From positions 357,377 through 421,376 of the forward strand of contig NZ_JALPKO010000002.1 in assembly GCF_023195885.1 (NCBI RefSeq): 64,000 nucleotides of DNA. The letters run 5' to 3'. Made by a program: the position numbers and the translations under genes. The notes under the pieces are model-generated. The model did no database searches and was not told where the DNA came from. It worked only from the letters and a program-made list of their open reading frames with translations. Source of the DNA: Methylonatrum kenyense. GTDB lineage: Bacteria > Pseudomonadota > Gammaproteobacteria > Nitrococcales > Aquisalimonadaceae. Below, in pieces: positions 36,073 through 44,298 of this stretch. Within the stretch, counting starts at the first letter, position 1. Every line of letters starts with the position of its first letter.

Positions 36073-37032
36073 ATGATGAAGGCCGTATTTCTGGACAGCG
36101 AAACCGTCGGCGAGGATGTCAGCCTCGACGCGGTGCGCGACGCCGTTGACACGCTGCACTGCCATCGGCGCACCGGTGCAGCACAGACGCTGGCGCACAT
36201 GCGTGGCCACGAGGTCGTGATCAGCAACAAGGTGGTAATCCAGCGTCAGCACCTGCAGGCCCTGGAGCAGCCGCCGGGACTCATCTGCGTGGCCGCCACG
36301 GGCACGAACAATGTTGAGCTGGAGGCCTGCGCCGAGGCCGGGGTAAAGGTCTGCAACGCGCGGGCCTACGGCACCGACGCGGTGGCCCAGCATGCCCTGG
36401 GTCTGATGCTCGCCTTGAGTATCGGCCTGCTGGATTATTCAGCCGCTGTCGCCCGCGGCGACTGGCAGCGGGCGACACAGTTCTGCCTGCTGGACTATCC
36501 GGTGCGGGAACTCTCCGGACTGACCCTGGGCATCGTTGGTTACGGCACGCTGGGAAAGCGGGTCGCCCAACTCGCCGAGGCCTTTGGCATGCGTGTGCTG
36601 GTGGCGCAGCGGCCCGGTACCAGCAGTCCGGTACCCGGGCGTGTGCCCTTGGCCGAGCTGTTGCCCCGGGTAGACGTGTTGAGCCTGCACTGCCCATTGA
36701 CCGAGGCGACACGGGGCCTGATCGGTGCCGATGAGCTGGCCGTGATGAAGCCGGATGCCATCCTCATCAATACCGCCCGCGGCGGCCTGGTGGATGAGCA
36801 GGCGCTTGCCGATGTCTTGCGCGCCGGGCGCCTGGGTGGTGCGGGGTTTGACGTGCTGACCGAGGAACCGCCAAGGAACGGTAATGTGCTGCTCGAGGCG
36901 GGGATTCCGAATCTGATCGTGACCCCGCATACCGCCTGGGCCAGCCGCGAGGCGCGGCAGCGGATCTGTGATCAGGTGGCCGAAAACATTCGCGCCTGGC
37001 GCGGCGGGCAGCCGATTCGCACGCTGATCTGA
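36073..37032 (+). CDS. D-2-hydroxyacid dehydrogenase (glycerate dehydrogenase/hydroxypyruvate reductase-like)
   Basis: A 319-residue NAD(P)-dependent dehydrogenase. The nucleotide-binding motif is GLTLGIVGYGTLGKRVAQLA, and the catalytic Arg, Glu and His are in INTARGGLVDE, DVLTEEPP and VTPHTAWAS. The N-terminal substrate domain (ICVAATGTNNVELEACAEAG) is closest to HprA-type glycerate dehydrogenases, which interconvert hydroxypyruvate and D-glycerate. Start: adjacent ATGs at 36073 and 36076 after GGGG. A palindromic operator candidate lies upstream. Confidence 0.9.
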   Translation: MMKAVFLDSETVGEDVSLDAVRDAVDTLHCHRRTGAAQTLAHMRGHEVVISNKVVIQRQHLQALEQPPGLICVAATGTNNVELEACAEAGVKVCNARAYGTDAVAQHALGLMLALSIGLLDYSAAVARGDWQRATQFCLLDYPVRELSGLTLGIVGYGTLGKRVAQLAEAFGMRVLVAQRPGTSSPVPGRVPLAELLPRVDVLSLHCPLTEATRGLIGADELAVMKPDAILINTARGGLVDEQALADVLRAGRLGGAGFDVLTEEPPRNGNVLLEAGIPNLIVTPHTAWASREARQRICDQVAENIRAWRGGQPIRTLI

Positions 37033-37049
37033 GTTCCATCCGTCTGCAT

Positions 37050-37613
37050 TCAAAGGCGCGGTTCGCGTCGCCCTTCGTCGAAATCGGGCAGGTCATCCAC
37101 TCCCAGGCCGGGCTCCACCCGTTCAGCGACGGGTTCCCGCGCCGCCGGCGCAGCGGCGACCGTCGTCCGCAATGCACCGATGGTGTCGGCAATTTCCTGG
37201 CGTGTCGGCAGGGCGCTGCTGCGCCAGCCAAGGAACGGTATTTTCGCGGCCTGTAACGACGTCCTGGTCGCCTTGTCGGGTTCCGAGTCGAGGCCGATGC
37301 AGGCCAGAGGCCGCATCTGGTGGTCGCAAATCAGGAAATCACTGACCTGCTGATCCAGTTCCCTCAGTTGCTTTTCGCTGCGGCGTGCCGACAGCCCGGC
37401 GGGCTCGATGAAGCCGCTGAGCGGAACGTTGATCAGCACGGCATGCCCCGGTAGCGCCTCGCGCAGAGTGTGATAGAAACTTGCCTGCACCGGGGAAAGC
37501 AGAGGGCGACCGATCAAGCGAGGCTTGCGTCCACGGCGAAAAACGACCACCAGTGCGACGACAGCAAGGATGGCGCCAACGGCGATCACGGCGGGCAGCA
37601 GGAATTCAGACAT
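37050..37613 (-). CDS. DUF2726-domain membrane protein
   Basis: A 187-residue protein with one N-terminal membrane helix (LLPAVIAVGAILAVVALVVVF) and a cytoplasmic DUF2726 domain (LLSPVQASFYHTLREALPGHAV; QQVSDFLICDHQMRPLACIGLD), a nuclease-like (restriction endonuclease fold) domain of unknown function. ATG 37613 is preceded by GGAGAGG. It follows the hydroxyacid dehydrogenase in convergent orientation (17-nt gap). Confidence 0.85.
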   Translation of the reverse strand: MSEFLLPAVIAVGAILAVVALVVVFRRGRKPRLIGRPLLSPVQASFYHTLREALPGHAVLINVPLSGFIEPAGLSARRSEKQLRELDQQVSDFLICDHQMRPLACIGLDSEPDKATRTSLQAAKIPFLGWRSSALPTRQEIADTIGALRTTVAAAPAAREPVAERVEPGLGVDDLPDFDEGRREPRL

Positions 37614-37694
37614 GGCCTCTCCAGATCTGACGAAGTGCCGCAATGCTGAAGCCAGTGGGTGCCGCGCGCAAGCGTCTCCAATCGGCTACGCGCG

Positions 37695-40388
37695 TTATGT
37701 CACTGTGGCCACCGACTCCGAATCCAGCGAGCGTTCTACCAGCACCAGCGCGTTGTCATCCGGATCCGGTCGCCGCTCGAAGCCGAGTCGCTGCATCAAC
37801 GCCAGCATGCCCTGGTTTGCGCTCAGCACCTGGCCTTCGATGCGACTGAGCCCGCGTTGCTCTGCGCAATGCATCAGCGCCTCCATCAACACGCGGCCCA
37901 GGCCCCGCCCCTGCCAGTCGTCCGAGACCACCAGCGCAAACTCGCAGCTTTCGCCGTCCGGGTTGATGATGTAACGCGCAACCCCGACCTGGGTCGCCTC
38001 GCCACCATCCCCCGATAGCGCCACCAATGCCATCTCCCGGTCATAATCGATCTGCGTAAAGCGCACCAGCATCGATGTGCTCAACTCACTCATGTGTTCC
38101 ATGAACCGCAGATAACGGGACCGCGGCGACAGCGAGCGGACGAAGGCAGCTTCCATGTCGGCGTCTTCGGGCCGGATCGGACGCAGCAACACGCTGCTGC
38201 CATCCCGCAGCGTGACCTCGCGTGCCAGGTTCGCCGGATACGGCATGATCGCCATGTGCCGGTAGGCGCTGTCCGGCTGCGCGCGGCAGATGTGGATCCG
38301 GGCATCCACGGCGATGGCGGTGCCGTGGTCGACGATCATCGGATTGATGTCCACATCGGTCACCGACGGCAGGCTGCAGACCAGATCGGAGAGCCGGAGC
38401 AGGACCTGTTCCAGGGCCGCGAGCGGCAGTCCCTCCCCATCATCCAGGTAGCGCGACAGGCGGGTGCGGCGGATCAGGTCACGGGCGAGGAAATCGTTCA
38501 GTGGTGGTAGCGAAACCGCAATGTCGTGAATCGCCTCCACCATCGAGCCGCCGGCGCCGAAACCGATCACCGGTCCGAATACCGGGTCGCGGGCCACGCC
38601 GAGCATGATTTCGTGGCCGTTGCGCGGCGTATGCATGGGCTCCACGGAGCAGCCATCGGTCGCGATGCCGGGATAGGTCTCTGCCATGGCCTGCATGATG
38701 TCGTCCCAGGCCCGGGCAACCGCCTTCTCGTCCACCAGGTTCAGGTGCACGCCGCCGGCGGCCATCTTGCGCGTGATTGCGGCACTGTTGATTTTTAATG
38801 CCACCGGGAAGCCAAGCGAACGGGCCTGCTCACAGGCTTCGCTGCGGCTGCGTGCGACGCGGGTTGGCGTTACCGGAATCCGGAATGCCTGCAGCACGGC
38901 CTTGGCCTGCTCCGGGGTCAGACGGTCCAGGCCGGCTTGCAGGGCGCCTTCGACGATGGCCGTGGCGGCCTTGATGTCGGGGCTTTCAAGACCGCCGGGC
39001 GCGCTCGCAAGCTGGGCAAGAAGCGCCTGGCTGCGGCGGTAGCGGGACAGGGCAGCCAGCGCCTCCACAGCGTTTTCCGGCGTCCCGTAGCTGGGGAAAT
39101 GACTGCTGCTGAAATGCTGGCGTGCCGGTTCCACGGCGTCGCCACCCATCCAGCAGGCCAGCACGGGCTTCTGCGAGGTGCCGGCAACCCGGGTCACCTG
39201 CTCCGCGGTCTCGGCTGCGCCGACCCGGTTTTGCGGTGTGAAGATGGCGACCGCACCGTCGACACTGCCGTCCCGCAGGCAGTCCTCAAGGCTGGCGGCA
39301 TAGTCGCCCGGCGCCACTTCGCAGGGCATGTCCACCGGGTTAGTGACCGCGTGGGACCGCGGCACGCGCAGCCGCAGCGCCTGTCGCGTGGTGTCGCTCA
39401 GCGTGGCCAGCGACAGCTGTCGCTGGCCGATGACATCGCCGGCCACCCGACCGGGACCATGGCCATTGCTCAGCACCGCGATTCGGTCACCCGCCAGGCG
39501 TCGGCCGCCGGCCAGCAACAGGGCGCTGGACAACAGTCGGGTGATGTCCGGCACGCGTACGGCACCGGCGCGCGCGATCGCCGCATCGAAGGCTTTGTCA
39601 GGGTCGATCAGCGCGCGGGCGTGGGTCCGGCAGGGCCGTGGTTCGTCAACGGCATGTCCCGATTTCATGACGATGACGGGCTTCAGGCGGGCGGCAGCGC
39701 GCAGGCCGCTGAGAAACCCGCGGGCATCGTTGACCTGTTCCAGGTAGAGCAGAATGCTGCGGGTCTGCGGGTCCAGCGCCAGATAGTCCAGGATTTCGTG
39801 CACATCGACATCGGTGGTTTCGCCCAGCGAGACCACGGTGGAAAAGCCGATGCCCCGGGTGGGTGCCCAGTCCAGGATCGCACCGCTGAGGGCTCCGGAC
39901 TGGGAAATCAGCGCCAGCCGTCCGGGTTGAGCCATGGCGGTACCAAAACTTGCGATCAGGCCGGAGGCCGGTCGTAGCAGCCCGGCCCAGTCGGGTCCGA
40001 TCAGGCGAATGCCGTGCAGCCGGGCCAGGCGCAGTGCCTCGATGTGGTGGATCGAGCTCGACTGATCACCTTCCGCCAGGTCTGGTGCCAGCAGGACCGC
40101 AGCGCGGATGCCGGCCTGGCCGCACTGGTCGATGACCGTGGGGATGGCCCTGGCCGGGATGCTGATAATGGCCAGGTCGGGTGTTTCCGGCAGGTCCAGC
40201 ACCGAGGCGACACAGGGCAGATCGCCGATCCGGCGATGCGAGGGATTGACCGCCAGCAAGGCCCCGGTGAAACCGGCGCGCTGCAGGTTGCGGAGCACCT
40301 GGGTGCCGACGGAGCCCTCACGGTCACTGGCGCCGACCAGGGCAATCGAACGGGGGCGAAAGAAGCGGTCCAGATAATGACTGCTCAT
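37695..40388 (-). CDS. pat: Pat-type protein lysine acetyltransferase (NDP-forming acyl-CoA synthetase-like domain + GNAT)
   Basis: An 897-residue protein. Residues 1-about 460 are a CoA-binding and ligase-like region of NDP-forming acetyl-CoA synthetases (RFFRPRSIALVGASDREGSVG), about 470-700 an ATP-grasp domain, and about 730-890 a GNAT acetyltransferase (EFALVVSDDWQGRGLGRVLME, the acetyl-CoA loop). This is the domain order of Salmonella Pat/YfiQ, which acetylates and inactivates AMP-forming acyl-CoA synthetases. It lies 93 nt downstream of prpE, a classical Pat substrate, in the same direction. No CobB-type deacetylase is in the window. Confidence 0.93.
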   Translation of the reverse strand: MSSHYLDRFFRPRSIALVGASDREGSVGTQVLRNLQRAGFTGALLAVNPSHRRIGDLPCVASVLDLPETPDLAIISIPARAIPTVIDQCGQAGIRAAVLLAPDLAEGDQSSSIHHIEALRLARLHGIRLIGPDWAGLLRPASGLIASFGTAMAQPGRLALISQSGALSGAILDWAPTRGIGFSTVVSLGETTDVDVHEILDYLALDPQTRSILLYLEQVNDARGFLSGLRAAARLKPVIVMKSGHAVDEPRPCRTHARALIDPDKAFDAAIARAGAVRVPDITRLLSSALLLAGGRRLAGDRIAVLSNGHGPGRVAGDVIGQRQLSLATLSDTTRQALRLRVPRSHAVTNPVDMPCEVAPGDYAASLEDCLRDGSVDGAVAIFTPQNRVGAAETAEQVTRVAGTSQKPVLACWMGGDAVEPARQHFSSSHFPSYGTPENAVEALAALSRYRRSQALLAQLASAPGGLESPDIKAATAIVEGALQAGLDRLTPEQAKAVLQAFRIPVTPTRVARSRSEACEQARSLGFPVALKINSAAITRKMAAGGVHLNLVDEKAVARAWDDIMQAMAETYPGIATDGCSVEPMHTPRNGHEIMLGVARDPVFGPVIGFGAGGSMVEAIHDIAVSLPPLNDFLARDLIRRTRLSRYLDDGEGLPLAALEQVLLRLSDLVCSLPSVTDVDINPMIVDHGTAIAVDARIHICRAQPDSAYRHMAIMPYPANLAREVTLRDGSSVLLRPIRPEDADMEAAFVRSLSPRSRYLRFMEHMSELSTSMLVRFTQIDYDREMALVALSGDGGEATQVGVARYIINPDGESCEFALVVSDDWQGRGLGRVLMEALMHCAEQRGLSRIEGQVLSANQGMLALMQRLGFERRPDPDDNALVLVERSLDSESVATVT

Positions 40389-40481
40389 GACGCAGGCGCT
40401 CTGTTTCCGATCCTGCCCCCATCATACGTCCGGATGCTGCGTTGCCGCATCCTTGCGGCAGAGGCCTCCTGGCGCCGCGTG

Positions 40482-42374
40482 TCACGGATGGCGTATGCCG
40501 GCCTTGTCCAATGCGCCGCGGATTTCCTCCAGGCTGGTCGGGTCGTCGATGGTCGAAGGCACCGGCACGTCCTTTTCCACCGACAACTGGCGGATGCTCT
40601 TGCGCAGGATCTTGCCCGAACGGGTTTTCGGCAGCTTCTGCACGATGGCGACCTGCCGCAGGCAGGCAAAGGCGCCGATTTCGCTGCGTACGATATCGAC
40701 CAGGTCCTGCTCCAGCGTTGCATGGTCAATCTCGGCGCCGTCCTTCAGGACAACGAACCCCATCGGCGTCTCGCCCTTCATCTCGTCGCGCAAGCCGACC
40801 ACCGCGCATTCGGCAACCGCGCTGTGGCCGCCGATCAGCTCCTCCATTTCGCCGGTGGACAGGCGGTGGCCGGCGACATTGATCACGTCGTCCATGCGAC
40901 CCATGACGAAGATGTAACCATCCTCGTCGATAAAGCCGCCATCGGAGGTGTCGTAGTAGCCGGGGAAACGTTCCAGGTAGGCGCTCTTGAAGCGCGCCGG
41001 ATCCTGCCAGAGTGTCGGTAGGCACCCCGGAGGCAATGGCAGCTTGATGGCAAGATTGCCCTGGGTGCCGGTTGCCACCGGCTGTCCCTCGGGGTTCAGC
41101 ACCTCGACCCGGTAGCCGGGTACCGGGAACGTCGCCGAGCCGCTTTTCTCCGGCTGTGGCTCGACGCCCATCGGATTGCTGGCGATTGGCCAGCCCGTCT
41201 CGGTCTGCCACCAGTGATCGATGACCGGCAATCCGGTGATCCGCTTCAGCCAGTCGTAGGTTGGGGGATCAAGCCGCTCGCCGGCTTGGTAGATGGCGCG
41301 CAGGCAACTGATGTCGTAGTTGGCGAGCAGCTTCGCCTCCGGGTCCTCCTTCTTTACCGCCCGGAAGGCAGTGGGTGCGGTGAAGAACACCTTCACCTGA
41401 TGCTCCGAGATGACTCGCCAGAAGGCGCCGGCATCCGGGGTTTTTACCGGCTTGCCCTCGAACACCACCGAGGTGCAGCCGTAAATCAGTGGTCCATAGA
41501 CGATATACGAGTGACCGACCACCCAGCCCACGTCCGAGGCGGTCCAGAACACTTCCCCCGGATCCAGGTTGTAGACGTATTTCATGCTGAAGTTCAGCGC
41601 CACCGCATAGCCGCCCGTATCGCGCACCACCCCTTTTGGCTTGCCGGTGGTGCCGGAGGTGTAAAGGATGTAAAGCGGATGCGTGGCGTCAACCGGGACC
41701 GGGTCGGCCGGCGCGGCTCCGTTCGCGACCTTCTGCCAGTCCAGGTCACGCTCGTGATCCATTTCGGCCGCGCATTGTGGACGCTGCAGCACCACGGTGT
41801 GCGGTGGCGGTTCGGCGCTGCGCCTGATCGCCTCGTCCACCAACGGCTTGTAGGGAATGACTTTGGTGAACTCGATCCCGCAACTGGCCGTCAGCAGGAC
41901 TTTCGGTTTCGCATCATCGATGCGCACCGCCAGTTCGTGCGGTTGAAAACCGCCGAATACCACTGAATGAATGGCACCCAGGCGTGCGCAGGCCAGCATG
42001 GCGATTACTGCTTCCGGGATCATCGGCATGTAGATCACAACCCGGTCGCCCTTGTCGACGCCCAGGTCCCGCAACCCGCCGGCAAACTGCGCAACGCGGT
42101 CGCGCAATTCACGGAAACTGAGTGTGGACTGGGTCTCGGTGACCGGTGAGTCATAGATGATTGCGGTCTGGTCGCCGTGGCCCGACTCCACATGGCGGTC
42201 CAGTGCCAGTTCCGAGATGTTCAGTTGGCCGCCGGCAAACCAGCGGTAATGGCCTTCCTCGTCCTGGCTCAGGATCTGTCTGGGCGGCTGTCGCCAGGGC
42301 AGTTGCTCTGCCTGTTCCCGCCAGAAGCCTTCCGGGTCACGCTCGGCGCGCTGATAAAGATCCTGATAGGACAT
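40482..42374 (-). CDS. prpE: Propionyl-CoA synthetase (AMP-forming)
   Basis: A 630-residue acyl-adenylate-forming enzyme: YILYTSGTTGKPKGVVRDTGG (AMP-binding motif; the VVRDTGGYAVAL continuation is typical of PrpE rather than Acs), DHWWQTETGWP, and the C-terminal acetylatable Lys in PKTRSGKILRKSIRQ. It activates propionate (or acetate) to the CoA thioester. No prpBCD genes lie nearby. ATG 42374 has a perfect SD (AAGGAGG); earlier in-frame codons have none. Adjacent pat suggests post-translational control at the conserved Lys. Confidence 0.92.
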   Translation of the reverse strand: MSYQDLYQRAERDPEGFWREQAEQLPWRQPPRQILSQDEEGHYRWFAGGQLNISELALDRHVESGHGDQTAIIYDSPVTETQSTLSFRELRDRVAQFAGGLRDLGVDKGDRVVIYMPMIPEAVIAMLACARLGAIHSVVFGGFQPHELAVRIDDAKPKVLLTASCGIEFTKVIPYKPLVDEAIRRSAEPPPHTVVLQRPQCAAEMDHERDLDWQKVANGAAPADPVPVDATHPLYILYTSGTTGKPKGVVRDTGGYAVALNFSMKYVYNLDPGEVFWTASDVGWVVGHSYIVYGPLIYGCTSVVFEGKPVKTPDAGAFWRVISEHQVKVFFTAPTAFRAVKKEDPEAKLLANYDISCLRAIYQAGERLDPPTYDWLKRITGLPVIDHWWQTETGWPIASNPMGVEPQPEKSGSATFPVPGYRVEVLNPEGQPVATGTQGNLAIKLPLPPGCLPTLWQDPARFKSAYLERFPGYYDTSDGGFIDEDGYIFVMGRMDDVINVAGHRLSTGEMEELIGGHSAVAECAVVGLRDEMKGETPMGFVVLKDGAEIDHATLEQDLVDIVRSEIGAFACLRQVAIVQKLPKTRSGKILRKSIRQLSVEKDVPVPSTIDDPTSLEEIRGALDKAGIRHP

Positions 42375-42573
42375 GACGTGTCTCCTCCTTGTCATGGCGA
42401 TTCCGGTGTTCCCGCCATGGGGTGACTGGCATTCAGATCGGGCTGGCGTTGTTGTCTGTGACCCTTCGGGCGGGCCTTGGCGCCACGTCGAAGAGTCCTG
42501 CCACTGCTTTGACCGTAGCACCAAAACCGGGCAGTTTTCCTCACTGAGGTGTCAATAGTTTTCAGGAGGTTTG

Positions 42574-43335
42574 ATGAACAACCGGCTTGCAGTTGTCACC
42601 GGTGGCGGCTCCGGCCTCGGGCGCGCCCTGTGTCATGCCCTGGCTGATCGCGGACTCGAGGTGCTGGCGGTGGGGCGCCGGCAGGCACCCCTGACCGAGA
42701 CCTGCAGGGCGTATCCGGAACGGATCCGTTCCCTGTCGGCGGATGTGGCGACGGAGTCCGGCCGTGATGCGATCGCTGCGGCGGTTGGCGGGCAGGCCGT
42801 GGCGGCTCTGGTCCATAACGCCGGTGTGCTTGAGCCGGTGGCGCCGCTTGAGCGGATCAGCTTGCAGGACTGGCGGCACAGTCAGGCAATCAACGTCGAG
42901 GCCCCACTTTTCCTGACGCAGTTGCTGCTGCCCTGGCTGCGGGATGGTCGGGTCCTGCACATCTCATCCGGCGCCGCGCACAGTGCCTACAGCGGTTGGG
43001 GCGCCTACTGTACCGGCAAGGCGGCGCTGTACATGCTGTATCAGGTCTGGTCGAAGGAACTTGTCGAACGTGGCGTCGCGGTCGGCAGCGTGCGCCCGGG
43101 CGTGGTGGATACGCCGATGCAGACGCTGTTACGGCAGCAGCGACGCGCGGATTTCCCGGCCATCGACAAGTTTCTGGATCTACATTCCCGGGGCAAGCTG
43201 GAGGATCCGAAGGCAGTCGCCGGCTTCATCAGCTGGCTTTTGCTTGATGTCGGCACCAGTGCCTTTGCCCGCACTGAATGGACCTTCACCGACCCCGAGC
43301 AGCAGGCCATGTGGCGGCGCGGTGACGCGCTTTAG
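42574..43335 (+). CDS. Short-chain dehydrogenase/reductase
   Basis: A 253-residue Rossmann-fold oxidoreductase. Cofactor motif TGGGSGLGRAL, the NAG motif (VHNAGVLEPV), and the catalytic Tyr-x3-Lys in GAYCTGKAAL; SVRPGVVDTPMQTLL follows. The region resembles sepiapterin-reductase/YueD-type SDRs (substrate unknown). SD CAGGAGG precedes ATG 42574. The stop codon TAG is the first part of TAGGGAAACGCTGAT, the end of a dispersed repeat. Confidence 0.88.
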   Translation: MNNRLAVVTGGGSGLGRALCHALADRGLEVLAVGRRQAPLTETCRAYPERIRSLSADVATESGRDAIAAAVGGQAVAALVHNAGVLEPVAPLERISLQDWRHSQAINVEAPLFLTQLLLPWLRDGRVLHISSGAAHSAYSGWGAYCTGKAALYMLYQVWSKELVERGVAVGSVRPGVVDTPMQTLLRQQRRADFPAIDKFLDLHSRGKLEDPKAVAGFISWLLLDVGTSAFARTEWTFTDPEQQAMWRRGDAL

Positions 43336-43377
43336 GGAAACGCTGATCTATTCCCGAATCGGGCGGTTTTACCGCCC
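43333..43377 (+). repeat. Solo end of the MITE-like repeat plus hairpin
   Basis: TAGGGAAACGCTGATCTATTCC (43333-43354) matches the terminal repeat of the full element with one change; no element body follows. Directly after it GGGCGGT-TTT-ACCGCCC (43361-43377) forms a 7-bp hairpin that may terminate the SDR transcript. Confidence 0.7.
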
Positions 43378-43448
43378 TCTGTGCGGCAGTCCGCAAAATA
43401 AGGCTTTCGGCCTGTTGCCGGCCGCGCGGCCTGTGCTATACCTAATCC

Positions 43449-43556
43449 ATTCTCGGAGCAGAATCAGGGTGTCTTGAGACTCCCTGATGACAGAACGCGT
43501 CCGCCCACCCTGGCGCGTAACCTTAACCTCCGGGCTGTCGCCCGGAGGCTTTTTTT
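43449..43556 (+). ncRNA. Candidate small RNA of about 108 nt
   Basis: An extended -10 (TGC-TATACC, 43434-43442) with TTGCCG 16 nt upstream (43415-43420) predicts a start near 43449. The transcript would contain hairpin ATCAGGG/CCCTGAT (43463-43469 with 43482-43488, with inner GTC/GAC) and end at a strong terminator: CCTCCGGGC (43527-43535), TGTC loop, GCCCGGAGG (43540-43548), C and seven T. No ORF with an SD lies inside. The terminator T-run is on the plus strand only, so it does not serve the convergent mlaC. Family not recognised. Confidence 0.5.
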
Positions 43557-43557
43557 A

Positions 43558-44214
43558 TCAATTGGACCAGGCCCGGGCGTTGCGTTCTTCCAGCCGCTCG
43601 ATCAGACCATCCAGGCCGTGCCGGTCAGCCACCGAGCCATACTCGTTACGGTAGTTGATGACGAAATTGAAACCTTCCAGGCTGATGTTGTAGATCTGCC
43701 AGGAACCGCTGTCCTCGTCGAGGATCAGCTCGTAGTTCACCGGCACCGCTGGGTCATCGATCCTCAGACGGGTCTGGACCTGCACCCGGTTGCGGGAATC
43801 CGGATCAGTGACCCGCACGATCTCCATCACCTGGCCATTGCCATCGACTGCCCGGACCACCTCGTCCACATGGTCGGACAGGGTGCCGGAGTAGGTGCGG
43901 ATGGCGTTCTCCCGAAACGCGTCGGCGAAGCGATCGATGGTTTCATCCGAGGCGCCGCGCGCATGGCGACCAAGGATCAGCCGCGACATCAGGTTGTATT
44001 CCACGTGCGGCGACAGGATTTCGTCGATCAGGTCGAAGGCCACGCGACGGTCTTCGGCAATGGCGTCACGGTTCTCCAGCAGCACCTCCACTGCGTCGTC
44101 GAACAGGCTCTGGATCAATGCTTCCGGATCCTTGTTGGCCTGCGTGCTGAAACTCGCCAGCAGCAGAACCAGCCCGAAGCAGGCTGCAACCAATCCCCGA
44201 TAATTCGTTTTCAT
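43558..44214 (-). CDS. mlaC: MlaC-like phospholipid-binding periplasmic protein
   Basis: A 218-residue protein with a signal peptide (LVAACFGLVLLLASFSTQA). Segments IDEILSPHVEYNLMSRLILGRH, FADAFRENAIRTYSGTL and WQIYNISLEGFNFVINYRNEY are characteristic of MlaC/Ttg2D, which ferries phospholipid between the outer-membrane MlaA complex and the inner-membrane MlaFEDB transporter. No other mla gene is present in the window, so this is an orphan copy or split operon. Its stop is 2 nt from a convergent sRNA terminator. Confidence 0.92.
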   Translation of the reverse strand: MKTNYRGLVAACFGLVLLLASFSTQANKDPEALIQSLFDDAVEVLLENRDAIAEDRRVAFDLIDEILSPHVEYNLMSRLILGRHARGASDETIDRFADAFRENAIRTYSGTLSDHVDEVVRAVDGNGQVMEIVRVTDPDSRNRVQVQTRLRIDDPAVPVNYELILDEDSGSWQIYNISLEGFNFVINYRNEYGSVADRHGLDGLIERLEERNARAWSN

Positions 44215-44298
44215 GCTGAATATCCCGTTTCAGATTGAATTCGGCCGGTGGCTTGTTGGTCCGGCCGCCCCGGAGAACTTGGACAGCGGTGCTGCCAT

